From: a virus
IMG/VR virus record: IMGVR_UViG_3300027736_000249
Span: 1 to 24,018 of that record
DNA: 24,018 bases
Direction: 5' to 3' (one strand)
The notes under the pieces were generated by a model that was not told where the DNA came from, did no database searches, and saw only the letters and a program-made list of their open reading frames with translations. Position 1 is the first letter of the stretch, and the number at the start of each line of letters is the position of its first letter. The translations under genes were made by a program, and so were the position numbers. This document shows positions 1 to 7,222 of the stretch, one piece after another.

Positions 1-119
1 CACTAGCAGTGACGTTCGCGTTTCCGGTAGCGCACCGTGAGTCGAGTTACGATAGAGCACCAAGAACAACATCAACCCGCTCGCAATCAAGCGTAGCAAC
101 TGGATGGATGGGGCACTAA
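1..119 (+). CDS. Terminase large subunit, C-terminal end (partial)
   Basis: This is the 3' end of a gene that enters from the left edge. The open frame begins at base 3 and ends in TAA at 117-119, giving about 38 residues. It contains LAVTFAFPVAHRE, which resembles the end of the nuclease domain of large terminases (typically ALTFAYPV followed by a charged tail), and it finishes with GWMGH. Large terminases are the ATPase-nuclease motors that pump DNA into the prohead through the portal. Position supports the call, because the portal gene lies a few hundred bases downstream as in P22-like phages. The ATPase motifs lie outside the window, so the identification rests on this short tail plus context. 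Confidence 0.68.
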   Translation, partial: LAVTFAFPVAHRESSYDRAPRTTSTRSQSSVATGWMGH

Positions 120-120
120 G

Positions 121-381
121 ATGGCAGCTAAGAAAAATGTGTCGTTAAGCGTTGGACGTGGCGAGAAGCAGTCCGTTGCTAAGGGCGCGGGGTTAACTGC
201 CAAAGGGCGTGAAAAGTATAACGCTGCAACAGGCTCGAACCTCAAAGCGCCTGCACCGCATCCAAAGACTAAGGCAGATGAAGGGCGCAAGAAGTCGTTC
301 TGCGCTCGTATGGGTGCCGTTGCGGCTAACGCCAAAGACGGTGAACGCGCGAAAGCGTCACTTAAACGATGGAAATGCTAA
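121..381 (+). CDS. Small basic phage protein, DUF6321-like
   Basis: This 86-residue, Lys/Arg-rich protein has the pattern SVGRGEKQSVAKGAGLTAKG near its N-terminus, then GSNLKAPAPHPKTKADEG and KKSFCARM. I recognise this as the DUF6321 family of short phage proteins, whose function is unknown. The start ATG lies one base after the terminase stop, so translation is probably coupled. Its own stop overlaps the next ATG by one base (TAATG at 379-383). It has no membrane segment or signal peptide and only one cysteine pair candidate (residues near 60 and 86). Its place between terminase and portal and its strong positive charge would suit DNA or RNA contact, but that is inference only. Confidence 0.72.
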   Translation: MAAKKNVSLSVGRGEKQSVAKGAGLTAKGREKYNAATGSNLKAPAPHPKTKADEGRKKSFCARMGAVAANAKDGERAKASLKRWKC

Positions 382-536
382 TGGCTACTAAACCTGGACT
401 GTACGCGAACATCCACGCTAAACAAGAACGCATCAAAGCTGGTAGCGGCGAGAAGATGCGAAAGCCTGGATCGCCTGGCGCGCCAACTAACAAAGACTTT
501 AAGCAATCAGCTAAGACAGCAAAGAAAGGTAAATAA
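381..536 (+). CDS. Very small basic phage protein (51 aa)
   Basis: The ATG at 381 overlaps the stop of the preceding gene (TAATG) and the frame runs to TAA at 534-536. The product is 51 residues, rich in Lys, Arg and Gly, with the recognisable pattern GLYANIHAKQERIKAGSGEK followed by MRKPGSPGAPT. The same LYANIHAK...AGSGE...MRKPG pattern recurs in short hypothetical proteins of many phages, next to terminase and portal genes. No function is known to me. It has no hydrophobic segment and is probably a soluble, largely disordered basic peptide. The tight overlap and the family resemblance make it a real gene despite its size. Confidence 0.7.
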   Translation: MATKPGLYANIHAKQERIKAGSGEKMRKPGSPGAPTNKDFKQSAKTAKKGK

Positions 537-537
537 C

Positions 538-690
538 ATGCCGCTCATTAAATCAACAAGCAAAGAAGCGTTCCGTAAAAATATTAAAGCTGAAGTACAA
601 TCTGGCAAACCTGTTAAGCAAGCAGTTGCTATTGCATACGCTACCAAACGAGCATCAAGTCATAAAGCCCCAGCAAAAGGCAAAAAGTAA
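538..690 (+). CDS. Very small basic phage protein (50 aa)
   Basis: The frame from ATG 538 to TAA 688-690 encodes 50 residues and ends directly before the portal ATG at 691. The N-terminus MPLIKSTSKEAFRKNIKAE and the middle GKPVKQAVAIAYATKR match a widespread family of tiny phage proteins (MPLIKS...KQAVAIA) of unknown role. The protein is strongly basic at both ends and has one predicted amphipathic helix around residues 24-40. It is the third of three consecutive mini-genes between terminase and portal, probably translated as one chain with them. A DNA-packaging accessory role is possible but unsupported by motifs. Confidence 0.7.
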   Translation: MPLIKSTSKEAFRKNIKAEVQSGKPVKQAVAIAYATKRASSHKAPAKGKK

Positions 691-2898
691 ATGGACTATA
701 CCGGCATAAACAAAGCCGCAAAAGTAGCTGCCATAGGCGGTAACCCCGCCTCAGATGAGATTCGCAAAGACAATACGGATGTCTTAGCGACGATGCGTAC
801 CCGCCTGCAAATGGCGATCTCTGCATTGTCCGAAAGCCGTGAAGACGAGTTAGATGACTTAAAATTCTACGCGGGATCACCCGACAATCATTGGCAATGG
901 CCTGCTGACGTATTAGCAACCCGTGGCTCAGTGCAAGGGCAAACGATCAACGCGCGTCCGACGTTAACTATTAATAAGTTGCCGCAACATGTCCGACAAG
1001 TTACGAACGACCAAAGACAGAACCGTCCGAGCGGCAAAGTTATTCCTGCCGACGACAACGCAGACGTTGAAGTCGCCGAAATATTCAATGGAATGGTCAG
1101 GCACATCGAGTACATCTCGGATGCTGATGTGGCCTATGACACTGCCTGCGAAAACCAAGTAAGTTACGGCGAAGGGTACATCCGTGTCATTACGGAATAC
1201 TGCGACGACGACTCGTTCGATCAAGACATCAAGATCATGCGGGTTCGCAACTCGTTCTCGGTGTACATGGATCCGACAATCCAAGACCCGTGCGGCGCTG
1301 ATGCTAAGTGGTGTTTCATTACCGAGGACTTGCAGCGCGACGAATATGAGCGCATGTTCCCTGACGCATCACCGATCTCTAGCATTGAGTCTGCTGGCGT
1401 AGGCGACCAATCGCTAAATGTATGGATTAATGAAGATACCGTTCGTATTGCCGAGTATTACTACGTCGAGTATGACAAGGCAACACTGCATCTGTACCCA
1501 GGCAACATCACTGCGTTTGCTGGATCGCCAGAAGCTAAGCAACTAGCAGTTATGGGTGTTAAACCTGTGCGTAGCCGCGAGGTGGATGCTAAGCGTGTGC
1601 GCTGGTGCAAGACAAACGGCTATGAAATGTTAGAAGAGCGCGACTGGATAGGCAAGTGGATACCTGTCGTGCGCGTGATTGGTAACGAGTTTGAGGTTGA
1701 CGGACGTATTTACATCTCTGGATTGGTCAGGAACGCCAAAGATGCACAGCGTATGTACAACTATTGGGTGTCGCAAGAGGCAGAGATGCTTGCTTTGGCA
1801 CCAAAAGCGCCATTTATTGGTTATGGCGGTCAGTTTGAGGGGTACGAAACCCAATGGAAGACCGCAAATACGCAAAATTGGCCGTATTTAGAGGTAAATC
1901 CTGACGTAACTGACGGAAATGGAGCTATTTTACCGCTTCCACAGCGTGCAGCGCCGCCATTACCGCAAACTGGCTTGATTCAAGCCAAAATGGGCGCATC
2001 AGACGACATTAAAGCGACCACTGGCCAGTACGATACTAGTTTAGGAGCGACATCAAATGAGCGATCTGGCAAAGCAATTATGGCGCGTGAGCGTCAGTCT
2101 GACACTGGCACTTATCATTACGTGGATAATCTCGCGCGTGCTATTAGACATGTCACACGCCAAATTGTGGATATGATTCCAAAGATTTACGACACACAAC
2201 GTGTAGCTCGTATTATTGGTGTAGATGGTGACACCGACATGGTTAAGATTGACCCGACTCAACAAGAGCCGGTCAAAAAAATCGTTGACCAGCAAGGCAT
2301 TGAGATTGATAAGATATACAACCCAAGCGTTGGTAAGTACGACGTTGTGGTAACTACCGGCCCAAGCTACATGACCAAGCGTCAAGAGGCATTGGATGCT
2401 ATGGGTATGATTCTGCAAAGCAATCCGCAGCTTTGGCAAGTGGCTGGCGACCTGTTTATCAAGAACATGGATTGGCCAGGCGCTCAAGAGATGGCTCAAC
2501 GCTTTGCGCGAGTCATTGATCCTAAAGTGTTGGGTGATGGATCAGATGACAGTCCTGAATTGCAGATGGCTAAGCAGCAAATTCAAGCGATGGGTCAAGA
2601 GATGGAGCAGATGCACCAAATGATTACCAATGTGGGTAAGTCAATTGAAGTGCAGGACATGCAACGTAAGGACTTTGAGGCGCAAATTAAACAATTTGAC
2701 GCTGAAACTAAGCGTATTTCGGCGGTTCAAGCGGGCATGACTGAACAACAGATTCAAGATATTGCGATGGGCGTGGTTGCAGCAGCAATGGAATCCAACA
2801 AAGAAATGATGGAAATGCCAGGCCGCCAACAAGAAATGATGCAGCCAGAAATGATGCCAGAACAAGGAATGATGCCACCTGAAGGGATGCAACAATGA
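691..2898 (+). CDS. Portal protein, P22 gp1-like
   Basis: This 735-residue protein matches the P22-type portal family in length (P22 gp1 is 725 aa) and in sequence. Residues about 58-72 (KFYAGSPDNHWQWPADV) and 89-114 (RPTLTINKLPQHVRQVTNDQ, then RQNRPS) are hallmarks of the family, followed by VSYGEGYIRV and the VYMDPTIQDPCGADAKWCF stretch. The dodecameric portal forms the unique capsid vertex, where it docks the terminase, nucleates assembly with scaffold and later carries the tail. Residues about 640-690 look coiled-coil, matching the barrel end, and the last 30 residues are Met/Gln/Pro-rich. The start ATG follows the previous stop directly. The final ATGA overlaps the next gene by four bases. 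Confidence 0.95.
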   Translation: MDYTGINKAAKVAAIGGNPASDEIRKDNTDVLATMRTRLQMAISALSESREDELDDLKFYAGSPDNHWQWPADVLATRGSVQGQTINARPTLTINKLPQHVRQVTNDQRQNRPSGKVIPADDNADVEVAEIFNGMVRHIEYISDADVAYDTACENQVSYGEGYIRVITEYCDDDSFDQDIKIMRVRNSFSVYMDPTIQDPCGADAKWCFITEDLQRDEYERMFPDASPISSIESAGVGDQSLNVWINEDTVRIAEYYYVEYDKATLHLYPGNITAFAGSPEAKQLAVMGVKPVRSREVDAKRVRWCKTNGYEMLEERDWIGKWIPVVRVIGNEFEVDGRIYISGLVRNAKDAQRMYNYWVSQEAEMLALAPKAPFIGYGGQFEGYETQWKTANTQNWPYLEVNPDVTDGNGAILPLPQRAAPPLPQTGLIQAKMGASDDIKATTGQYDTSLGATSNERSGKAIMARERQSDTGTYHYVDNLARAIRHVTRQIVDMIPKIYDTQRVARIIGVDGDTDMVKIDPTQQEPVKKIVDQQGIEIDKIYNPSVGKYDVVVTTGPSYMTKRQEALDAMGMILQSNPQLWQVAGDLFIKNMDWPGAQEMAQRFARVIDPKVLGDGSDDSPELQMAKQQIQAMGQEMEQMHQMITNVGKSIEVQDMQRKDFEAQIKQFDAETKRISAVQAGMTEQQIQDIAMGVVAAAMESNKEMMEMPGRQQEMMQPEMMPEQGMMPPEGMQQ

Positions 2899-3257
2899 AA
2901 GCAGCGGATTTTATAGGACTGTTGTTTTTAGCTAGGGATGTTGCACACAGCGTGCATTTAAACACCCGTAGTTACTCTAAACATGTAGCGCTAAACATAT
3001 TTTATGACCGCATTATTGGCGCCGCTGACGATTTTACAGAAGCGTATCAAGGTCGGCACGGGTTAGTTGGCCCAATTACATTGCATTCTGCTAAAAAAAC
3101 AGGCAACATTATAGAGTTTTTAGAAGATTCGCTGCAACAAATTGAAGATGCTCGTTACGAAGTAGTTGATAAGACCGATATGTCGTTACAACAGCTTATC
3201 GACAACATAATTGAGATTTATCTCCGTACTTTGTACAAACTGAGGTACTTAGCATGA
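2895..3257 (+). CDS. Dps/ferritin-like small protein (DUF5856-like)
   Basis: This is a 120-residue all-helical protein starting at the ATGA overlap with portal and ending in another ATGA overlap. The pattern FIGLLFLARDVAHSVHLNTR and the ending LYLRTLYKLRYLA type (here EIYLRTLYKLRYLA) match a phage family I know as DUF5856. His18, His30, Asp45 and Glu49 are spaced 12, 15 and 4 residues apart. This equals the spacing of the Dps ferroxidase ligands (E. coli His51, His63, Asp78, Glu82). A further Dps ligand (Asp67) corresponds to Asn34. Helices about 5-30, 31-52, 64-88 and 95-118 would suit a shortened ferritin-like bundle. Dps proteins oxidise and store iron and protect DNA. Whether this one binds iron or sits in the virion is unknown. 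Confidence 0.7.
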   Translation: MKAADFIGLLFLARDVAHSVHLNTRSYSKHVALNIFYDRIIGAADDFTEAYQGRHGLVGPITLHSAKKTGNIIEFLEDSLQQIEDARYEVVDKTDMSLQQLIDNIIEIYLRTLYKLRYLA

Positions 3258-4036
3258 GTAATATTTACGCATCGCAAACGTATTTTGGCAAAAATGAACC
3301 GTTTGATTTGCAGGTAGCCCGTGGACAAATATCGGGGCATTCAATTGTTACGGTTTCTGGATATAACTCAGATGTTGACTCCGCTGCGTATGAAATGATT
3401 ACGCCTGTTGGAAACTTATCGTACGCAGCGGCTGCTTTGCAAATGACTGTTAGCTCATCTAGCGCAAACGATACTTCGGCAGGCACTGGCGCAAGAACGG
3501 TGTTAATTACTGGTCTGGATGCAGACTACAATGTGATTAGCGAGAGTGTAACTCTTAACGGTCAAACCGCAGTAACCACCACAAATTCATTTTTGCGTAT
3601 TAACAGTATGTTGGTAGCAACCGCAGGTACCGGATTGTCAAATGCGGGGGCTATTTACATTGGAAGCGGCACTGTAACTTCTGGTGTCCCCGCAACGATC
3701 TATAATTTAATTGCTATCGGCTTTAACACTGCCACATCAAGCCAATACACCATACCTGCTGGCTATACTGGATATTTGGTTATTGCGCGGATTGGGTTAG
3801 CACAAGACGCGGGAACCACTCTAATCACAGCGCGTACACGCTTCATTGGTACAAACGGGATTGCGATTACTGGGCCACTAATTGTAACCAACAACGGCAT
3901 TTCAACAATTAATTTTTCGTATCCTATTGCACTCGCTGAAAAGACTCGCATTCAAGGTGAAGCTATTGGCGGCGCTGACAACAACGAGGCAGCGGGATTT
4001 TTTGAAATTGTTTTAATTAAAAATATATTAAGCTAA
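3254..4036 (+). CDS. Beta-rich virion structural protein
   Basis: This 260-residue protein starts inside the stop of the preceding gene (ATGA at 3254-3257). It is rich in Thr, Ser, Ala, Gly and Ile with few charges and very little predicted helix, as is usual for virion surface proteins. Residues about 75-125 hold GARTVLITGLDADYN, NGQTAVTTTNSFLRIN and AGAIYIGSGTVTSG, a pattern common in structural proteins of aquatic phages. The C-terminal half (IPAGYTGYLVIARIGLAQ onward) looks like a second beta-sandwich. No catalytic motif was seen. It lies in the cluster of genes ahead of the tailspike, so a decoration or tail-appendage role is most likely. The exact location in the particle cannot be read from the sequence. 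Confidence 0.6.
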   Translation: MSNIYASQTYFGKNEPFDLQVARGQISGHSIVTVSGYNSDVDSAAYEMITPVGNLSYAAAALQMTVSSSSANDTSAGTGARTVLITGLDADYNVISESVTLNGQTAVTTTNSFLRINSMLVATAGTGLSNAGAIYIGSGTVTSGVPATIYNLIAIGFNTATSSQYTIPAGYTGYLVIARIGLAQDAGTTLITARTRFIGTNGIAITGPLIVTNNGISTINFSYPIALAEKTRIQGEAIGGADNNEAAGFFEIVLIKNILS

Positions 4037-4038
4037 TT

Positions 4039-4308
4039 ATGGCAAATTACACATACATTACGGCTTCGGCCAACATTAAACCAATGGCTGGCAAGCTAAA
4101 AGGTATTTTTGTTAGCGCGGCTTCAAGTACCCCAACCATTACAGTCTACGATTCATCCGCTACATCGACCACGCAGCCAACCATTTTGGGTGTATTTACT
4201 CCCACTGCTGCAACATCTTACGTATTGCCTTTAGATGGCGCCTATGCTAAAAATGGCATATATGTAACGATTGGCGGTACAGTTGCGGCAACAGTGATTT
4301 ACGAATAA
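4039..4308 (+). CDS. Small beta-rich virion-associated protein
   Basis: This 89-residue protein starts two bases after the preceding stop. It is almost entirely short hydrophobic and Thr/Ser strands (for example GKLKGIFVSAASSTPTITVY and GIYVTIGGTVAATVIYE), which suggests a single small beta-sandwich or jelly-roll domain. It has one predicted strand-turn-strand with a charged Lys pair near residues 15-20 and no cysteine. I do not recognise the family by name. Very similar short proteins occur beside tail fiber genes of environmental phages. The gene is followed by a clear AAGGA Shine-Dalgarno for the next gene. It is probably structural and may partner the preceding 260-residue protein. Confidence 0.55.
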   Translation: MANYTYITASANIKPMAGKLKGIFVSAASSTPTITVYDSSATSTTQPTILGVFTPTAATSYVLPLDGAYAKNGIYVTIGGTVAATVIYE

Positions 4309-4317
4309 GGATAAAAC

Positions 4318-4815
4318 ATGGCCGTTTTTCTCTCCCCTGTAGGCGGCGTTGCGGCTCAGTTTTTTGACAACAGCGGCGTAATTTTAACCGGCGGTAAGCT
4401 ATATACTTACGCGGCGGGAACTACCACGTCCCAAGCTACATATACTTCTTCTAGCGGCGCGACGGCGCACACTAATCCGATTATTTTAGATTCCGCAGGA
4501 AGAGTGCCTGGCGGCGAAATTTGGTTAACTGCTTTAGCATATAAATTTTTAATTAAAACTAGCACTGACGTGCTTATTGCAACGTATGACAATATATCTG
4601 GAGTAGGCGCAACAACCTATCAGATTGACAATTTTACTGGTACAGGATCACAAACTGTATTTACGTTAAGCAGCACTTCAGCGGGCGAAAATTCTACTTT
4701 TGTGTATATCAATGGCGTATACCAGCAAAAAAATACCTATTCTTTATCAGGCACAACTTTAACCTTTTCTGCCGCTCCGCCATTTACGGCTACCATTGAA
4801 GTTGCATATAACTAA
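4318..4815 (+). CDS. Tailspike head-binding adaptor protein
   Basis: This 165-residue protein has two visible parts. Residues about 1-95 (AQFFDNSGVILTGGKLYTY, then SSGATAHTNPIILDSAGRVP and GEIWL) follow the pattern of phage tailspike head-binding domains, which dock trimers onto the tail hub. Residues about 98-165 (FTGTGSQTVFTL, FVYINGVYQQKNTYSLSG, LTFSAAPP) form a repeat module common in fibers, used as a spacer or interaction site. The chain stops after this module with no receptor-binding or catalytic part. The next gene supplies the missing spike body and lacks a comparable N-terminal domain. I infer that this protein connects the spike to the particle. An AAGGA Shine-Dalgarno lies at the usual distance from ATG 4318. 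Confidence 0.72.
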   Translation: MAVFLSPVGGVAAQFFDNSGVILTGGKLYTYAAGTTTSQATYTSSSGATAHTNPIILDSAGRVPGGEIWLTALAYKFLIKTSTDVLIATYDNISGVGATTYQIDNFTGTGSQTVFTLSSTSAGENSTFVYINGVYQQKNTYSLSGTTLTFSAAPPFTATIEVAYN

Positions 4816-4846
4816 CTAATATATTGTTTAAGTTAGAGGATAAAAA

Positions 4847-7156
4847 ATGGCGTTAACAAAAGTTTCGTATTCTATGATTTCTGGCACTCCGCTTAGCCCT
4901 TTGGATTATGGCGCGGTGGGTAACGGAACAACAAATGACACAACAGCTATAACCGCTGTTATTGCGGCAGCTCAAACAAATAAACAGTGGATTGATGGCG
5001 GCCGCAAAACTTATTTAGTAACTGCTGTTCCTACAGATTTATATTATTTTAAAAATGCAGTGTTTAAAATTGGGTATGTTCTTTACCCAACAAACGATTA
5101 TTTAAACCAAAACACTGCAAAAGTTACCAACGCAAAAGCATACACCGCATGGCCGCAAGATAAGTGCTATGTCATAAACAATGAAATTCGGATGTGGGCT
5201 AACTATGGGGACAGCCATGTAGACCCAGATAAAAGGGCGGTTGTATTTAACTCAGACGATAGCGGTATTTCATACCAAGAAGGCGAGTTTCTTGACGAAA
5301 CAGCTAATGGCTTAACATCTTGGTCGGCAGGTACTGACGGCACGTATGAGTATGTTTTTGCAAGTACATCCGCAGTTTCAGATTCATTAAATGGCGCAAT
5401 CAATGCGGCTGTTACAACCATTACGCTTAATGATGCGTATGCTTTCCAAACTTCTGGAATTGTAACAATTGATTCTGAGCAGATTTTTTATACCGGAAAA
5501 ACCGCAACCACCTTAACTGGTTGCACCCGAGGTTACAACTCAACAACTGCCGCGTCTCATTTAACTGCCGCAACAGTATCTGCTGGCATTTTGTCTTATA
5601 TGAATAAGCGTACTGTGCCTGTTAGCCCAGGCGGAAATACTTACGCTGCGTTTACAAGAACTTTATTAAGTTTACCTTTACCTAGTTTTACAGCAAGCCC
5701 TGCGATTTATCAACATTCTTTTGCGTCTAACGGGGGAACAATTGTTACTGGCGCATCAAATGGAGATGGCGCATGGCTTTTAAAGTCCACAGATCAAGGC
5801 GCAACTTGGACTGCGTATACTTTACAAGCATCAACTAATGCAGAAGAGCCAACCGTAAAATGGGATTCTTCTACAAGCAAATGGTATGGATTTATTCGGG
5901 CGGGTGATGCTGGTGGTTTAATTCAGTTTTTTGTTGCTTCATCTGATTTATCCACAATTAATCGCTATGCGATCCCATCAGGGTATTTCAATGCAAACGC
6001 AATGATTGATAGTCCTGTGCCGTTGGTTATTGTTGATGGGGTAATCCATGCGTTTTGTTCATACAGAACCGGAACGAATGAAGGTAATGCGTCGGATAAA
6101 AATGTTTCTGCGTTTTACATTCGTGCAGTAATTGCGGATGTGGTTGCAAATGGAAACAACATTTGGACAACATCCACAACGCAAACATATTACATTGGAA
6201 ATTTACTCCACCTTGACACAAGTTCATCTGGCTGCGGTGTTGGATCGGTTGTAAGTTACGAAAACAAGATATTTTTGTTTTATGGAAGTGAAGAATTAAT
6301 TGGTACTTTCCCCGCAACATTAGCAACCGGAACACCAATAAATCGTTTTGTAAACGTTTATCAAACTGTGTTTCCTACAATAGATAAAGCTGGGTTTATT
6401 GACTACCGTACTAAGTTGCCAGAAGATCGGTCTGCAAACAATCCTAATATGCGGTTGCCAGGCGGTATTGGATGGAAAGCAAAAGAAGGTTCGTGGGTTT
6501 GGTCACAAAGTGGGCAGCTTTCTGCTTCTTATCCAAACGCTAAAGCAAGTTCTTTTGGTGATTATATTTTTGACTTAGCAACAACTGCTGGTGGCGTTTC
6601 AATATCTACTACAAGCACTAGCTCAACGGGGTATTCTGTATTCAATACTCTTGGGACAGACCCAACAGGGTGGTTTACAGATTCAACAGGAAACATTCGG
6701 TTTCAAGTTAATGGAGTTTCTAGGGTTAGATGGAGCGAAACAGATTTAGCTTGGAGGCCAGACACAATAGACAATGGTATTTCTTTGGGGACAGCAGCCC
6801 GCAGATGGTCAGTTGTTTATGCGGGTACTGGAACAATTAATACTTCTGATTTAAAGACAAAACAAGACATTGAGCCGCTTAATGAAGCTGAAAAACGCGT
6901 GGCTATTGCCATTAGAGGGTTAGTTAAAAAATTCAGGTTTAAAGACGCAGTAGCCCAAAAAGGTGATGCTGCTCGTATTCATGTTGGCGTAATTGCTCAA
7001 GAAGTAGCGCAAGCGTTTGAAGATGAAGGTCTTGACGCCCATAAATACGGAATTTTGTGCTATGACGAATGGGAAGCAGACGAAAACCAACCTGCTGGAA
7101 ATCGTTATGGTGTTAGATATGAAGAATTATTGGCATTTATAGTTGCATCAATGTAA
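4847..7156 (+). CDS. Tailspike with endosialidase-like propeller and S74 chaperone
   Basis: This 769-residue tailspike opens with SPLDYGAVGNGTTNDT (residues 17-32), the cap seen at the start of spike enzymes. AWPQDK at 101-106, the Asp-box STDQGATW at 314-321 and GCGVGSVVSYENKIFLFYG at 462-480 resemble, in the same order, blocks of the K1 phage endosialidases, whose beta-propeller cleaves polysialic acid. Residues about 178-245 form a distinct module, where endosialidases carry their inserted beta-barrel. The last about 100 residues are an S74 intramolecular chaperone. Ser667 in NTSDLKTK, with Lys672 five residues later, predicts self-cleavage before Ser667, and ARIHVGVIAQEVAQAF is the conserved core. 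I could not place the catalytic Glu and Arg residues with certainty, so substrate is unknown. It starts with an AGAGGA Shine-Dalgarno. Confidence 0.82.
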   Translation: MALTKVSYSMISGTPLSPLDYGAVGNGTTNDTTAITAVIAAAQTNKQWIDGGRKTYLVTAVPTDLYYFKNAVFKIGYVLYPTNDYLNQNTAKVTNAKAYTAWPQDKCYVINNEIRMWANYGDSHVDPDKRAVVFNSDDSGISYQEGEFLDETANGLTSWSAGTDGTYEYVFASTSAVSDSLNGAINAAVTTITLNDAYAFQTSGIVTIDSEQIFYTGKTATTLTGCTRGYNSTTAASHLTAATVSAGILSYMNKRTVPVSPGGNTYAAFTRTLLSLPLPSFTASPAIYQHSFASNGGTIVTGASNGDGAWLLKSTDQGATWTAYTLQASTNAEEPTVKWDSSTSKWYGFIRAGDAGGLIQFFVASSDLSTINRYAIPSGYFNANAMIDSPVPLVIVDGVIHAFCSYRTGTNEGNASDKNVSAFYIRAVIADVVANGNNIWTTSTTQTYYIGNLLHLDTSSSGCGVGSVVSYENKIFLFYGSEELIGTFPATLATGTPINRFVNVYQTVFPTIDKAGFIDYRTKLPEDRSANNPNMRLPGGIGWKAKEGSWVWSQSGQLSASYPNAKASSFGDYIFDLATTAGGVSISTTSTSSTGYSVFNTLGTDPTGWFTDSTGNIRFQVNGVSRVRWSETDLAWRPDTIDNGISLGTAARRWSVVYAGTGTINTSDLKTKQDIEPLNEAEKRVAIAIRGLVKKFRFKDAVAQKGDAARIHVGVIAQEVAQAFEDEGLDAHKYGILCYDEWEADENQPAGNRYGVRYEELLAFIVASM

Positions 7157-7170
7157 AATTTAAGCATAAT
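7143..7170 (+). promoter_or_regulatory. Weak sigma70-like promoter candidate before scaffold
   Basis: CATAAT at 7165-7170 matches five of six bases of the -10 consensus. It has TTGCAT at 7143-7148 as a poor -35, 16 bases upstream. It lies at the end of the tailspike gene and would start transcription near the structured scaffold leader. This is one of the few places in the plus-strand cluster with any space between genes. The -35 match is only three of six, so this is a suggestion only. Confidence 0.25.
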
Positions 7171-7186
7171 GTTAATAAACCCGTAT

Positions 7187-7222
7187 CGGCGAGGTTCACC
7201 GAGGATTCTTTAGGAATCGATA
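7187..7222 (+). promoter_or_regulatory. Tandem hairpin leader of the scaffold gene
   Basis: Two short inverted repeats lie back to back in the 66-base gap before the scaffold ATG. The first, at 7187-7201, is CGGCGAGGTTCACCG, with pairs CGG/CCG and GA/TC around one C-A mismatch and a three-base loop. The second, at 7204-7218, is GATTC, loop TTTAG, GAATC. The Shine-Dalgarno AGGA (7212-7215) falls in the loop and the start of the 3' arm of the second hairpin, seven bases from the ATG. Folding of this hairpin could therefore tune ribosome access. I recall similar gaggttcaccgaggattct sequence before capsid genes of other phages, which suggests conservation, but I cannot check this. Confidence 0.5.

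Noticed and set aside
209-391. Alternative 60-residue plus-strand frame overlapping the first small gene
   Set aside because: The DUF6321-like frame at 121-381 has family sequence and coupling to terminase; this one has neither.
2053-2499. 148-residue minus-strand open frame inside the portal gene
   Set aside because: The plus-strand portal is certain and fully conserved here; the antisense frame has no recognisable motif.
6027-6338. 103-residue minus-strand open frame inside the spike
   Set aside because: Lies opposite the conserved propeller region of the spike and has no plausible product.
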